Shown piece after piece: positions 1-7,505 of a stretch of DNA of 17,890 bases. Each line of letters begins with the position of its first letter. Position 1 is the stretch's first letter. The translations under genes were made by a program, and so were the position numbers. Source of the DNA: an uncultured Acidimicrobiaceae bacterium (lineage in GTDB: Bacteria > Actinomycetota > Acidimicrobiia > Spongiisociales > UBA5794); contig CAMYJM010000061.1 of the NCBI GenBank assembly GCA_947258635.1, positions 1 to 17,890 of the forward strand, read 5' to 3'. Under the pieces are notes generated by a model that was not told the origin of the DNA, searched no databases, and saw only the letters and a program-made list of their open reading frames with translations.

Positions 1-872
1 GCCAGGGGCGGCGGCGGCGCCGGCATGGCCGTCAGCAGCGTTGTGGCCGTGACCGTGATACCGACGCTGGTGCTGGGCGGCGCCGACGGCGCAGTCGTAG
101 AGGATGATGGCTCCGTGGTTGTCGACGACGCCACAGTCGTTGTCGTTGTCGACGGCGCGCCCGATGTGGTTGTCGACACCACAGTCGTTGTCGTTGTCGA
201 CGGCGGGGCCGATGTCGTTGTTGTCGTCGTCGTGGTGGACGTCGTCGAGGTAGTGGTCGTCGTTGGGTCGGGGAACCCGGCGGCGATCTGGACATTGTCG
301 AAATGGAACGTACCGGATTGCCCGGGAGTCGACTCGACCCGGAAGCGGACCTGGGTCTGCGCGGTCGCGTACGGGGTGATGCCGAAGCTCTGCACCAGCG
401 GGATGCCGTCCGAACCGTCCAGGGTGTAGGTCGCCAGCGTCGACCACGAGGCGCCGCCGTCCGATGAGACGGAAACTCGGACCAGACCGGCGTTGCCTCC
501 CGCCTTGGTACGTTGATAGCTGAACGTCAATGTTGCGCTGTTCGCCCCGGACAAGTCGGCTCGGCGATGGATGCCGGCGATCGTGTTGCTCCCGGCGGAG
601 AGGCGGCCACAGCTGCCGGCGACACAGTCGGATTGTGTAACCACCCGGACCCGGCCGTTCGTCGGCCCGTCACTCTCCCCCGACTCGAGCCAGCTGCCCG
701 ACCAGGGGTCCGTCCCGTTGCTGCCGCTGTATGACACACTGTCGAAGTTGTCACGAAATGTCTTGGTCGTCGCAGCCAGTGCCGACCCCGACCCAATCGC
801 CGCCAGGGCCATCCAGGCGAGGAGCACCACGCAGACGCGTCTCCCGGGTTGGCTGCCGGTGACGCCGACCAT
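1..872 (-). CDS. Secreted protein with jelly-roll-like domain and Thr-rich C-terminal linker (partial, 3' end outside window)
   Basis: Reading the minus strand from an ATG at 872 gives 290 open codons that run off the left edge, so the C-terminus is not seen. Residues 1-33 look like a Sec signal peptide: RR at 11-12, a hydrophobic core at 14-27, and an Ala-Leu-Ala cleavage site near 33. Residues about 38-200 resemble a secreted beta-sandwich (MAM/lectin-like) domain, with a start around FRDNFDSVSY and an end around HFDNVQIAAG; C83 and C88 could form a disulfide. From residue about 203 the chain becomes almost pure Thr/Ser/Pro/Ala, typical of a linker to a cell-wall or membrane anchor or a second domain. 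The ATG overlaps the stop of the upstream histidine kinase (TGATG, one shared base), so the two are probably translated together. Function is unknown; an extracellular adhesin or binding protein is a guess. Confidence 0.75.
   Translation of the reverse strand, partial: MVGVTGSQPGRRVCVVLLAWMALAAIGSGSALAATTKTFRDNFDSVSYSGSNGTDPWSGSWLESGESDGPTNGRVRVVTQSDCVAGSCGRLSAGSNTIAGIHRRADLSGANSATLTFSYQRTKAGGNAGLVRVSVSSDGGASWSTLATYTLDGSDGIPLVQSFGITPYATAQTQVRFRVESTPGQSGTFHFDNVQIAAGFPDPTTTTTSTTSTTTTTTTTSAPPSTTTTTVVSTTTSGAPSTTTTTVASSTTTEPSSSTTAPSAPPSTSVGITVTATTLLTAMPAPPPPL
131..226. repeat. Two imperfect 48-bp tandem repeats in the Thr-rich coding region
   Basis: A 27-base block starting with ccacagtcgttgtcg occurs at 131-157 and again, identical, at 179-205, giving a period of 48 bp (16 codons). 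The second half of each unit has diverged. Translated on the minus strand, each unit is a Ser-Thr-rich stretch ending in Ala/Gly-Pro-Ser. The repeats lie inside the secreted protein gene and could vary in copy number by slippage. Confidence 0.7.
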
Positions 873-2302
873 CAGACCAATCCGACTTCCTGCGGTGGCT
901 GACGTCGCATCGGCCGTGGAATCCTCTTGATGATCGAGCGGCGCCCTCGTTCCGTCCCGGCTGCGCCGTCCCCATCCTCGGCGAACGACATGACAAAGCG
1001 GGTTTGGTCATCCACCCTGAAGTGCTCCAGCCGGGCGCCGATGAGGCCCGCCAGGCTGTAGGCGACCTCGAGGCCGATTCCCGATGCGGCCTTGAATCCG
1101 CCCTCGATCCCGTGGGGATCGCTGCTGTCGGCCCAATGCCCCGGGGGCAAGCCCGCACCGTGATCGATCACTGCGCACTGGACCACCCCTTCAGCCTCAC
1201 TGCCTTCTACGAAGATCGGCGCAGCACCGTGGCCCACCGCGTTGGACAGCAGGTTGCGCAGAATGTGACGCACCTTCTCCCGGTCTGTCACGACCCAGAC
1301 TTCGGGGCACTCGACTTTGATATCGATCCCCGATGCCCACATCGGCTTGACGGCGTCGTCGATCGCATCGGCGAGCGAGATGATGTCCGCCGCCGCGGCG
1401 AGAGTCCCCGCTTGCAGCTGGGATGCAGTCAAGATGTCCTCGACGGCGCGATGCATGTCGGCCGACTCGGCGCTGATCAAGGCCACCAGCTCGCGGTCGA
1501 GGCCCTTGATGTGCTTCTTCTGCGCGAGGACGTCCGACAAGCCGTGGATGCTGGTGAGCGGAGCGCGAAATCGTTGGGATACCGCGGCGAGCAGCGCATC
1601 CTTTTCGCGACCTCGCTGGACCTCTGCGGCGAGCCGCTCGTCGGCGCGCCGCCGGTGGATGAGCACCCGTTGGCGGGCGGCCCACCAGAACAGGAAGATC
1701 GCCAGGCTCGGGATTACGAGCGTCACGGCGAGCCGGACGCCGTAGCCGATGCTGTCCGACCACCGGTTCACCGAATCGAGGTTGGAGGCCAGCTTCGTGC
1801 GGGCCGAGCCCAGCTCGTCGAGCGCAGCCCGGTACCCGGTCTCGAAGTCGTTTTGGACCATGGCGCGTGCCGCGTCAACGTCGACGGCATTGATCAGATC
1901 GAGTACGGCACGGCCCCGAGTGCCCAAGGTGTCGAGTCGGCAGGCGTCAACGCAAACGCCGCTGGCGCTCAAGGCCGCGACCAACTGGTCGTAGACATCG
2001 AGGTTGGCGGCTGCCTCAGCGATCGCCGCGTCGAGCGCTTCGCCGGTAGCAGTGCCGCTGGCCACGCTCACGGCAAAGACCACGGCTTGCGAGGTGGCCG
2101 CCCGGCTGACGGCCGCAGAACCGATGGCCAAGTCGACATCATCGAGCCGGTTGGCAGTTTGGGTGACCGTGGGCAAAACAAACGACCACACGAGCGAAGT
2201 CGCCGCGCCGACGACGACCGCCAGGGCGATGATTATGCCCGACGTCTTGCGCACTCGTTTGAGGCGTTTTCCTGCCACGCGCGGCCGATCTCGAGACAGC
2301 AA
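872..2302 (-). CDS. Membrane histidine kinase lacking the phospho-acceptor histidine
   Basis: This 476-residue sensor-kinase-like protein has TM1 at about 22-43, an extracytoplasmic domain at about 44-188 with a CxxxC pair (C117, C121), and TM2 at about 189-208. A short charged linker leads to a HisKA-like dimerisation helix and a HATPase_c domain. The ATP-binding part looks intact: N-box asparagines N350 and N354, G1 motif DHGAG at 380-384, and G2 motif GIGL at 408-411. In the H-box, where the family has S-H-E-L-R-x-P-L-T, this protein reads SQRFRAPLT at 242-250, so Q243 (codon CAA, 1574-1576) replaces the histidine that is normally phosphorylated. No response regulator gene lies beside it. 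The start is a TTG at 2302 with GGAG directly against it; the frame is open further upstream, so the true start is uncertain. It is followed by the coupled secreted-protein gene. Confidence 0.85.
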   Translation of the reverse strand: MLSRDRPRVAGKRLKRVRKTSGIIIALAVVVGAATSLVWSFVLPTVTQTANRLDDVDLAIGSAAVSRAATSQAVVFAVSVASGTATGEALDAAIAEAAANLDVYDQLVAALSASGVCVDACRLDTLGTRGRAVLDLINAVDVDAARAMVQNDFETGYRAALDELGSARTKLASNLDSVNRWSDSIGYGVRLAVTLVIPSLAIFLFWWAARQRVLIHRRRADERLAAEVQRGREKDALLAAVSQRFRAPLTSIHGLSDVLAQKKHIKGLDRELVALISAESADMHRAVEDILTASQLQAGTLAAAADIISLADAIDDAVKPMWASGIDIKVECPEVWVVTDREKVRHILRNLLSNAVGHGAAPIFVEGSEAEGVVQCAVIDHGAGLPPGHWADSSDPHGIEGGFKAASGIGLEVAYSLAGLIGARLEHFRVDDQTRFVMSFAEDGDGAAGTERGRRSIIKRIPRPMRRQPPQEVGLV

Positions 2303-2395
2303 CTCCAGCGTTGTTGTTGTATCGGTAGCGAGACGCCGTTGATTAATCGGAATAGGAGTGGCCGCGGTGCAGCCTCAGGCCCCGACGCCCGCCTT

Positions 2396-3385
2396 TCAGG
2401 CGTTCACGTCGACGACGACCCGCCCTTGGACCCGGCCTTGCAGGATCTCTTGGCCGAGCCGCGGGAGGTCGGCCAAAGTGGCCGGTTGAGCCATGACCTC
2501 GAGCCGCTCGAGCGGCAGATCGGAGACGACTCGCCGCCAGGCAGCCACGCGTTTCTCGTACGGCTGCATGACACTGTCGATCCCGAGGAGGTTGACGCCG
2601 CGAAGCAGGAACGGGATGACGGTTGCCGGCAGAACCGCGCCGCCGGCCAGCCCAACGGCGGCGACCGATGCGCCGTACTTCATCTGCCCGAGGACCCGCC
2701 CGAGCATGGCGCCGCCGACGGCGTCGACACAACCCGCCCAGGTTTCCGACTCGAGCGGCCGTTTCACGGTCTCGTTGATCTCGTCGCGAGCGATGATCTG
2801 CTGGGCTCCGAGCGATCTGAGATAGTCGGCGGCTTCGGGGCGACCGGTGACTCCGGCAACCTCATAACCCAGTTTGGCCAATGTTGCCGTCGCCACCGAG
2901 CCGACACCACCGGCCGCCCCTGTCACCAGGACCGGGCCCTGGCCCGCCGCCAGCCCATGATCTTCGAGGGCCATCACGGCGAGCATGGCGGCCAGGCCGG
3001 CGGTGCCCACGGCCATCGCCTGCCGGGGCGTGAGCCCCCCGGGCAGTGGTACCAGCCAGTCAGCCTTGACGCGAGCCTTCTGGGCGTAGCCGCCCCAATG
3101 CACCTCGCCGACGCGCCAACCGGTCAGCACCACAGGGTCGCCGGGTTGATACCGGGCGTCGTCCGATGACTCGACTGTTCCGGCAAAGTCGACTCCCGGC
3201 ACGTGGGGATAAGTGCGGACGAGGCCGCCGCCGGGCCCGATGCAGAGGCCGTCTTTGTAGTTCAGCGTCGAGTACTCGACGGCCACCGTGACGTCGCCCT
3301 CCGGCAGCTGATCGTCGGTGAGCTGCCGGACCGCCGCCGAGGTGACTCCGTCGCCGTCCTTCTCCACTACGAGGGCATCGAACAT
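2396..3385 (-). CDS. acuI: AcuI/YhdH-type MDR oxidoreductase (acrylyl-CoA reductase / quinone oxidoreductase family)
   Basis: This 329-residue zinc-free medium-chain dehydrogenase/reductase resembles the YhdH/AcuI branch, which uses NADPH to reduce acryloyl-CoA to propionyl-CoA. Visible signatures are LNYKDGL at 41-47, PGVDFAGTV at 63-71 and the nucleotide-binding loop GAAGGVGSVA at 156-165. The C-terminal MQPYEKR...VVSDLP-type segment is also typical of the group. Length fits the family (about 325). I chose the ATG at 3385 because the product then begins with the family-like MxALVVEKDG; an in-frame TTG three codons earlier overlaps the stop of the preceding gene. It lies directly behind the peroxidase-related gene and is probably co-transcribed with it. 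The family call is firm, the exact substrate is not. Confidence 0.85.
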   Translation of the reverse strand: MFDALVVEKDGDGVTSAAVRQLTDDQLPEGDVTVAVEYSTLNYKDGLCIGPGGGLVRTYPHVPGVDFAGTVESSDDARYQPGDPVVLTGWRVGEVHWGGYAQKARVKADWLVPLPGGLTPRQAMAVGTAGLAAMLAVMALEDHGLAAGQGPVLVTGAAGGVGSVATATLAKLGYEVAGVTGRPEAADYLRSLGAQQIIARDEINETVKRPLESETWAGCVDAVGGAMLGRVLGQMKYGASVAAVGLAGGAVLPATVIPFLLRGVNLLGIDSVMQPYEKRVAAWRRVVSDLPLERLEVMAQPATLADLPRLGQEILQGRVQGRVVVDVNA

Positions 3386-3390
3386 CGCGA

Positions 3391-3963
3391 TCAACCCCGG
3401 CCCATCGTGTAGAACTCGTCGTTGGGCCGCATCGCCATCAGGTTGGCCAACCGGTTGGACATCGCAAAGAAAGCGGTGATCGCTCCGATGTCCCAGATCT
3501 CATCCTCGGTGAAGCCCTTGGCCTTCATGTCCTCGATGTCGGCAGCCGATACCGCCGCCGAGTCGTTCACCATCTTCAGCGCGAACCCGAGCATGTCTCG
3601 CTCCCGGTCGGTGAGGTCGGCCTTCCCGGGGTTGGTGGCCACCTGATCGGCGATGAGTGAGTTCTTGGTGCGAATCCGCAGAATCGCCCCGTGGGCAACT
3701 ACGCAGTAAAGGCAGTTGTTCACCCCGCTCGTCGCCACCACGATCATCTCGCGCTCGGCTTTGGTGAGGCCCTCCTCGCGATACATCAGAGCGTCGTGAT
3801 AGGCGAAGAAAGCCCGCAGCTCGTCGGGTCGATGAGCCAGGGCGAGGAACACGTTGGGGATGAAGCCCGACTTCTCGTGAACCGTTTCGATCATCTCCCT
3901 GATGTCGTCCGGGAGGTCGGCCAGCTCGGGCACGGGGAAACGGGATATGGGGTATTCGCTCAT
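3391..3963 (-). CDS. Peroxidase-related protein, AhpD/carboxymuconolactone decarboxylase fold
   Basis: This 190-residue protein belongs to the uncharacterised peroxidase-related branch of the AhpD/CMD superfamily. The redox motif is present as CLYC (C84, C87) followed by H91 in NNCLYCVVAHGA, the arrangement used by AhpD-like proteins for thiol-dependent peroxide reduction. The rest is all-helical with the family's FIPNVFLALAHRP start. I chose the ATG at 3963 (MSEYPISRFPVP); a longer reading from a GTG at 4080 adds a 39-residue basic, Pro-rich leader that coincides with a palindromic intergenic element and is unlikely to be real. The stop almost touches the downstream acuI-like gene, so the two form a small operon, perhaps with a role in oxidative or aldehyde stress (inference). 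Confidence 0.85.
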   Translation of the reverse strand: MSEYPISRFPVPELADLPDDIREMIETVHEKSGFIPNVFLALAHRPDELRAFFAYHDALMYREEGLTKAEREMIVVATSGVNNCLYCVVAHGAILRIRTKNSLIADQVATNPGKADLTDRERDMLGFALKMVNDSAAVSAADIEDMKAKGFTEDEIWDIGAITAFFAMSNRLANLMAMRPNDEFYTMGRG

Positions 3964-3987
3964 GTCCAGGAGTATCGCAGACGGCCA

Positions 3988-4048
3988 CCCGCCCCCAGCC
4001 ATCGCTCTAGGAGCGGGAAGCGGATTTGGATGGGGCGGCCGTCGGGCT
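3988..4048. repeat. REP-like intergenic palindromic element
   Basis: In the divergent gap between the peroxidase-related gene and the DUF4389 gene there is a perfect short palindrome CGCTC-TAG-GAGCG at 4003-4015. It is flanked by C-rich and G-rich arms (cccgcccccagcc on the left, gcggatttggatgggg on the right). The layout is like dispersed REP-type or terminator-like elements of high-GC genomes. Only one copy is in this window, so dispersal is an inference. Elsewhere in the 3964-4173 gap I see no convincing promoter. Confidence 0.35.
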
Positions 4049-4173
4049 TCTCGGCGCAAGTCGCCGATCCCGGCGAACACCCGAAGAGACGTCCGGCCCT
4101 AGCGAGCCTGCCGTATCCGTTGATACCTTAGCTGCAGGACGAATTACCGGGTGCAGCGGTTGAGGAGGAAAAC

Positions 4174-4815
4174 ATGGTCACACCAGCTGAGTCGTACGCG
4201 GCCCGCCTGGACATCGACTATCCGGAGGAATTGGATCGGTTCACGACGTTTGCGCGGGTTATCTGGGTCATCCCAATCGTGATCATCCTCAGCCTGCTGA
4301 CCGCAACCGGCAACGAGACGGTGATCACCGAGACGGGCGAAGAGATCCGCACGACCGGCGGAGGAATCTCGGGTGGTCTCTTCTTGGCGACGATGCTGAT
4401 GATCGTGTTCCGCGTGCGCTATCCACGATGGTGGTTCGACTTCGCGCGCGAGCTGACCCGCTTCGGGGGACGGGTTGCCGCCTACATCTTCCTGCTCACG
4501 GATGAGTACCCGTCGACCGTTGACGAACAATCGGTGCATCTCGAGATCGACTATCCCGACGTCGAGCAGGACCTCAATCGCTGGCTGCCACTGGTGAAAT
4601 GGCTGCTGGCCATCCCCCACTACGTGGCACTCGTCTTCCTGGCGGTGGGCGCCGTCGTTGCCTGGGTCATTGCCTGGTTCGCGATTCTCTTCACGGGACG
4701 CTACCCGCGCGGGCTGTTCGACTACGTGGTCGGAGTCGGGCGCTGGGGGCTCCGAGTCGAGGCCTATGCGTTCTTGCTGGTCACCGATCAGTACCCGCCG
4801 TTCAGCCTCGAGTAG
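4174..4815 (+). CDS. DUF4389 domain membrane protein
   Basis: This 213-residue integral membrane protein is built from two similar halves, each with a YP-containing amphipathic start (LDIDYPEELDRF at about 12, LEIDYPDVEQDLNRW at about 125) followed by hydrophobic segments. Membrane segments are at about 28-44, 67-82, 141-160 and 148-170 (the last two may be one long or two short spans). Each half ends in a conserved R-YPR-WWFDF or R-YPRGLFDY motif and an AY-FLLTD-YP motif. These features match the DUF4389 family, whose function is unknown. The ATG follows a strong GAGGAGG ribosome site. It is a single-gene unit: divergent from the gene at 3963 and convergent with the ABC operon end at 4843, 27 bp away. 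Confidence 0.85.
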   Translation: MVTPAESYAARLDIDYPEELDRFTTFARVIWVIPIVIILSLLTATGNETVITETGEEIRTTGGGISGGLFLATMLMIVFRVRYPRWWFDFARELTRFGGRVAAYIFLLTDEYPSTVDEQSVHLEIDYPDVEQDLNRWLPLVKWLLAIPHYVALVFLAVGAVVAWVIAWFAILFTGRYPRGLFDYVVGVGRWGLRVEAYAFLLVTDQYPPFSLE

Positions 4816-4842
4816 GCGGAGAGGCGTGCGCGGCGATTCCCC

Positions 4843-6177
4843 TCAGGCCCTGTCGAGTACGCAGGCCGCCACGTGCTCAGATCCCCTGACTGTGAGCTGG
4901 ACCTCATCGACCGGCGTGAAGCGCACCCGCACTCGCCTGGCGTCGACGGTCAGCTCTTCGAGTGCCGTCCTCATGGCCTGGGGAATAGCCTCGCTGCGCA
5001 GCGTCGCGGCGAGGCTGGCGGCCGCGGCCTCGTCTTCGAATGACAGCCAAGCGTCGAACGGGCTCATGCGAGTGACCCCGCGCAATGTGTCGAAGGTCCC
5101 CTCCACGTCCTCGAGCCAGCGGACCACGTCGTCGACCTCCCAACCACACGTCGGCGTCGCGACGGCGCAGCGTGTGTGGAAGCGGCATCCTTGCGGCGGC
5201 AGCGCCGGATCGGGGATGGCCCCCTCCAGCGCCTGCAGGTCCACAGTGTGGGCGTCGACGTCCGGGCTCGATGCCAGCAGTGCCTCGGTGTAGGGATGCT
5301 GCGGCCGGTCGAAGATGACCTCAGTCGGCCCTGCCTCGGCCACCCGACCCACGTACATGACCACTATGCGATCGGCCATGTGGCGGACGACCGACAGATC
5401 GTGGGTGATGAACAGGTAGGCGAGGTGACGTTCTTGCTGCAGCTCGTGGAGCAGATTCAGGATCTGGGCCTGCACGGACACGTCGAGAGCGCTCGTCGGC
5501 TCATCGAGGATTACCAGCTCGGGATCGAGCGCTAGGGCGCGGGCGATCGAGATGCGCTGCCGCTGCCCCCCGGAGAACTGATGGGGGAAGCGGTAGAGGT
5601 GCTGCCGGCCCAGCCCGACCTGCGCCAAGAGCTCGACGACCCGCTCGGTCAACTGGGAGCCCGATGCCTCGCGGTGCACCCGCAGCGGCCGGCCGACTAT
5701 GTCCTTGACGAGTTGGCGCGGGTTGAGCGAGGCGAACGACTCCTGAAACACGACCTGGCAATTGCGTCGGTACCGGCGCCACGCGTCACCGTTCATCCGG
5801 TCGACGCGGTGACGGTTGTCGAGCTGCTCCAGCTCGCTTTCCTGGCTCGCCGTCCGCTCGGTCACGGACAGCAGGGAATCGAGCCGTTCCTTGGTCGCCG
5901 TCTCGAGACCGAAGTACACGCCGCCGTTGGTGGGCTCGCTGAGACCGGCCACGCAGCGCCCGAGCGTGGTCTTGCCACATCCGCTCTCTCCAACCAATCC
6001 GACGGTCTGGCCGGGGGCGATGTCGAAGCTGACGCCGTCCACCGCCTTGATGTGGCCGACGACTTTCTGAAGGGCGCCCTCCCTGATGGGGAAGTACTTG
6101 CCGAGATCGCGCACCGCCAGGACCACTTCGTCGCGACTGCCCCGGGGTGGCCGGGCGGTGTCGCCGGCGGCCGTCAT
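4843..6177 (-). CDS. Peptide-type ABC importer, ATPase subunit F (DppF/OppF-like) with two insertions
   Basis: This 444-residue ATP-hydrolysing subunit of the importer encoded here has Walker A GESGCGKT at 63-70, Q-loop Q145, signature FSGGQ at 201-205, Walker B LVILDEP at 221-227 and switch H259. Between Walker A and the Q-loop is an extra charged, probably helical or coiled-coil stretch at about 91-138. The C-terminal oligopeptide-transporter domain begins normally (CRFHTRC at 331-337, C344). About 80 additional residues follow, with a small alpha/beta look, before the terminal HVAAC (C439); relatives normally have only about 20 residues there. I chose the ATG at 6177 because it overlaps the stop of the D subunit by 4 bp (ATGA); the frame extends much further upstream but only as a shadow of the D gene. 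It is the last gene of the operon. Confidence 0.9.
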   Translation of the reverse strand: MTAAGDTARPPRGSRDEVVLAVRDLGKYFPIREGALQKVVGHIKAVDGVSFDIAPGQTVGLVGESGCGKTTLGRCVAGLSEPTNGGVYFGLETATKERLDSLLSVTERTASQESELEQLDNRHRVDRMNGDAWRRYRRNCQVVFQESFASLNPRQLVKDIVGRPLRVHREASGSQLTERVVELLAQVGLGRQHLYRFPHQFSGGQRQRISIARALALDPELVILDEPTSALDVSVQAQILNLLHELQQERHLAYLFITHDLSVVRHMADRIVVMYVGRVAEAGPTEVIFDRPQHPYTEALLASSPDVDAHTVDLQALEGAIPDPALPPQGCRFHTRCAVATPTCGWEVDDVVRWLEDVEGTFDTLRGVTRMSPFDAWLSFEDEAAAASLAATLRSEAIPQAMRTALEELTVDARRVRVRFTPVDEVQLTVRGSEHVAACVLDRA

Positions 6178-7505
6178 CGCACCTGCCGATCGAACGTCGG
6201 GACCCCATCGGCGGCGTCCCGCGGCGGGTGGTGAATGAAGCAGGCCACCTGGTGCCCATCCCGCGTGGGCTTTGGCTCCGGCTCGAGCGCGCGGCACACC
6301 GGAGCCTCGAAAGGGCACCGGCCAGCGAACCGGCAAGCGGGCGTCGGGTTGATCAGCTCGGGCACCGTGCCCGATATGGCCACGAGGCGTCCCCGCTCGT
6401 GGGACGTAGCCGGAATCGCGGCCAGCAACCCCCGGGTATAGGGGTGGCTGGGATCGGAGAAGATCTGCTCGGCCGGAGCAACCTCGGCGATGCGGCCGGC
6501 GTACATGACCGCCACCCGATCGCACACCCGGCGCACCAGCGACAGGTCATGGCTGATATAGAGGACCGAGGTCCGGTGCCGCGACTGCAACTCGCGGACC
6601 AGCTCGAGGATGCGCGCTTGGACGGTGACGTCGAGAGCAGTCGTCGGCTCGTCGGCTATCAGGAGATCGGGGTCGCAAGCGAGGGCCTGGGCAATCATCA
6701 CGCGTTGGCGCATCCCCCCGGAGAGCTCGTGCGGATAGCGATCCATCACTTTGCGCGGGTTGGGGATCTGCGTCTCGGCGAGCGCCGCGACGATCCGATC
6801 GTCGGCGGCGGCACGCAGCTTGTTGCGCCGCGCTCGCAGCGGCGGCAACGAGAGAAGGGCGTCCTCCAGCAGCCGGGATCGCAGCGCGGCCTTGCGGCGG
6901 ATCAACGTGCCCGCCGGCCCGCCGGCTTCGCCGTCGATGGCAGCGGCCGCCAGCAGTTCCGCGGAGCGGTGCTGGTAGAACACCTCGGCGAGCTGATCAC
7001 GTATCGACAGGGCCGGATTGAGTGCCTTACCCGGGTCCTGAAAGATCATGGCAATGCGGTTGCCCCGAATTGTGCGCAGATCCTGCTCAGGGATCTCGAG
7101 CAGGTCGACCGTGAGATAGCCGCTGCCGGCACAGGTTTCGCAGCCGGCCCCCTCGCAGGTCGCGCAGGCATCGGGAACCCGGCCGCTCTCATGGCAAACG
7201 GCACAACCGTTTCCGGAGCACGTTTCGCATGTGCGGTGCGGCCGGAAGAGGATCGAGCCTCCGGCCTGGATGCCGGGCGGCATGGGGACCAGCCGGAGAA
7301 ACGACCGGGCGGTGACGCTCTTGCCACAGCCGGTCTCACCGACGAGGCCGAGGGTTTCCCCGTCCGCAATGTCGAAGGACACCCCGTCGACTGCGTGGAC
7401 GATCCCGGCCTTGGAGCGGAAGTGCACCCGCAGGTCGACCACGGAAGCGACCGGAGCCGGGGCGAGCGCCGGTGGCGCCGGCCCGTCGCTTCCCACGAGC
7501 GTCAT
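6174..7505 (-). CDS. Peptide-type ABC importer, ATPase subunit D (DppD/OppD-like) with DnaJ-like Cys array
   Basis: This 443-residue ATPase partner of the F subunit has Walker A GETGCGKS at 56-63, Q-loop Q156, signature LSGGMRQ at 261-267, Walker B LLIADEP at 281-287 and switch H319. The C-terminal oligopeptide-transporter Cys motif (CRFAGRC) is also present. Between Walker A and the Q-loop, residues 93-125 hold four CxxC pairs (C93/C96, C101/C104, C114/C117, C122/C125), several followed by xGxG, as in the zinc-binding domain of DnaJ. A second insertion at about 180-245 between Q-loop and signature is basic and helical. Zinc binding is inferred. The ATG at 7505 overlaps the stop of permease C by 4 bp, and the stop overlaps the start of the F subunit by 4 bp. 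Confidence 0.92.
   Translation of the reverse strand: MTLVGSDGPAPPALAPAPVASVVDLRVHFRSKAGIVHAVDGVSFDIADGETLGLVGETGCGKSVTARSFLRLVPMPPGIQAGGSILFRPHRTCETCSGNGCAVCHESGRVPDACATCEGAGCETCAGSGYLTVDLLEIPEQDLRTIRGNRIAMIFQDPGKALNPALSIRDQLAEVFYQHRSAELLAAAAIDGEAGGPAGTLIRRKAALRSRLLEDALLSLPPLRARRNKLRAAADDRIVAALAETQIPNPRKVMDRYPHELSGGMRQRVMIAQALACDPDLLIADEPTTALDVTVQARILELVRELQSRHRTSVLYISHDLSLVRRVCDRVAVMYAGRIAEVAPAEQIFSDPSHPYTRGLLAAIPATSHERGRLVAISGTVPELINPTPACRFAGRCPFEAPVCRALEPEPKPTRDGHQVACFIHHPPRDAADGVPTFDRQVR
7131..7229 (-). other. Four-CxxC (DnaJ-like) putative zinc-binding insertion in ATPase D
   Basis: These are codons 93-125 of ATPase D. The order is CETCSGNG, CAVCHESG, CATCEGAG, CETCAGSG: eight cysteines in two close pairs of modules separated by 9 residues. 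This is the CxxCxGxG module style of DnaJ zinc fingers. The placement inside an ABC nucleotide-binding domain, just before the Q-loop that contacts the permease, recalls the way UvrA carries zinc modules in its ABC domains. Confidence 0.75.

Noticed and set aside
25..429. Plus-strand frame coding for long runs of valine and aspartate
   Set aside because: It is the reverse reading of the Thr-rich linker codons (ACG/ACA/TCG); the minus-strand frame has a signal peptide and a domain.
1004..3169. Very long plus-strand open frame (721 codons) across the kinase and reductase genes
   Set aside because: It is the antisense shadow of two well-supported minus-strand genes. Its translation is rich in Arg/Gly/Asp/His with no recognisable domain, as expected in high-GC DNA.
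3964..4080. 39-residue N-terminal extension of the peroxidase-related protein from a GTG
   Set aside because: The extension is basic and Pro-rich, overlaps a palindromic intergenic element and is absent from the family pattern; MSEYPISRF at 3963 is the family-like start.
6178..6525. 116-residue upstream extension of ATPase F
   Set aside because: It reads through the D subunit gene in another frame with Arg/Gly-rich nonsense; the ATG at 6177 overlaps the D stop as ATGA and begins a normal DppF N-terminus.
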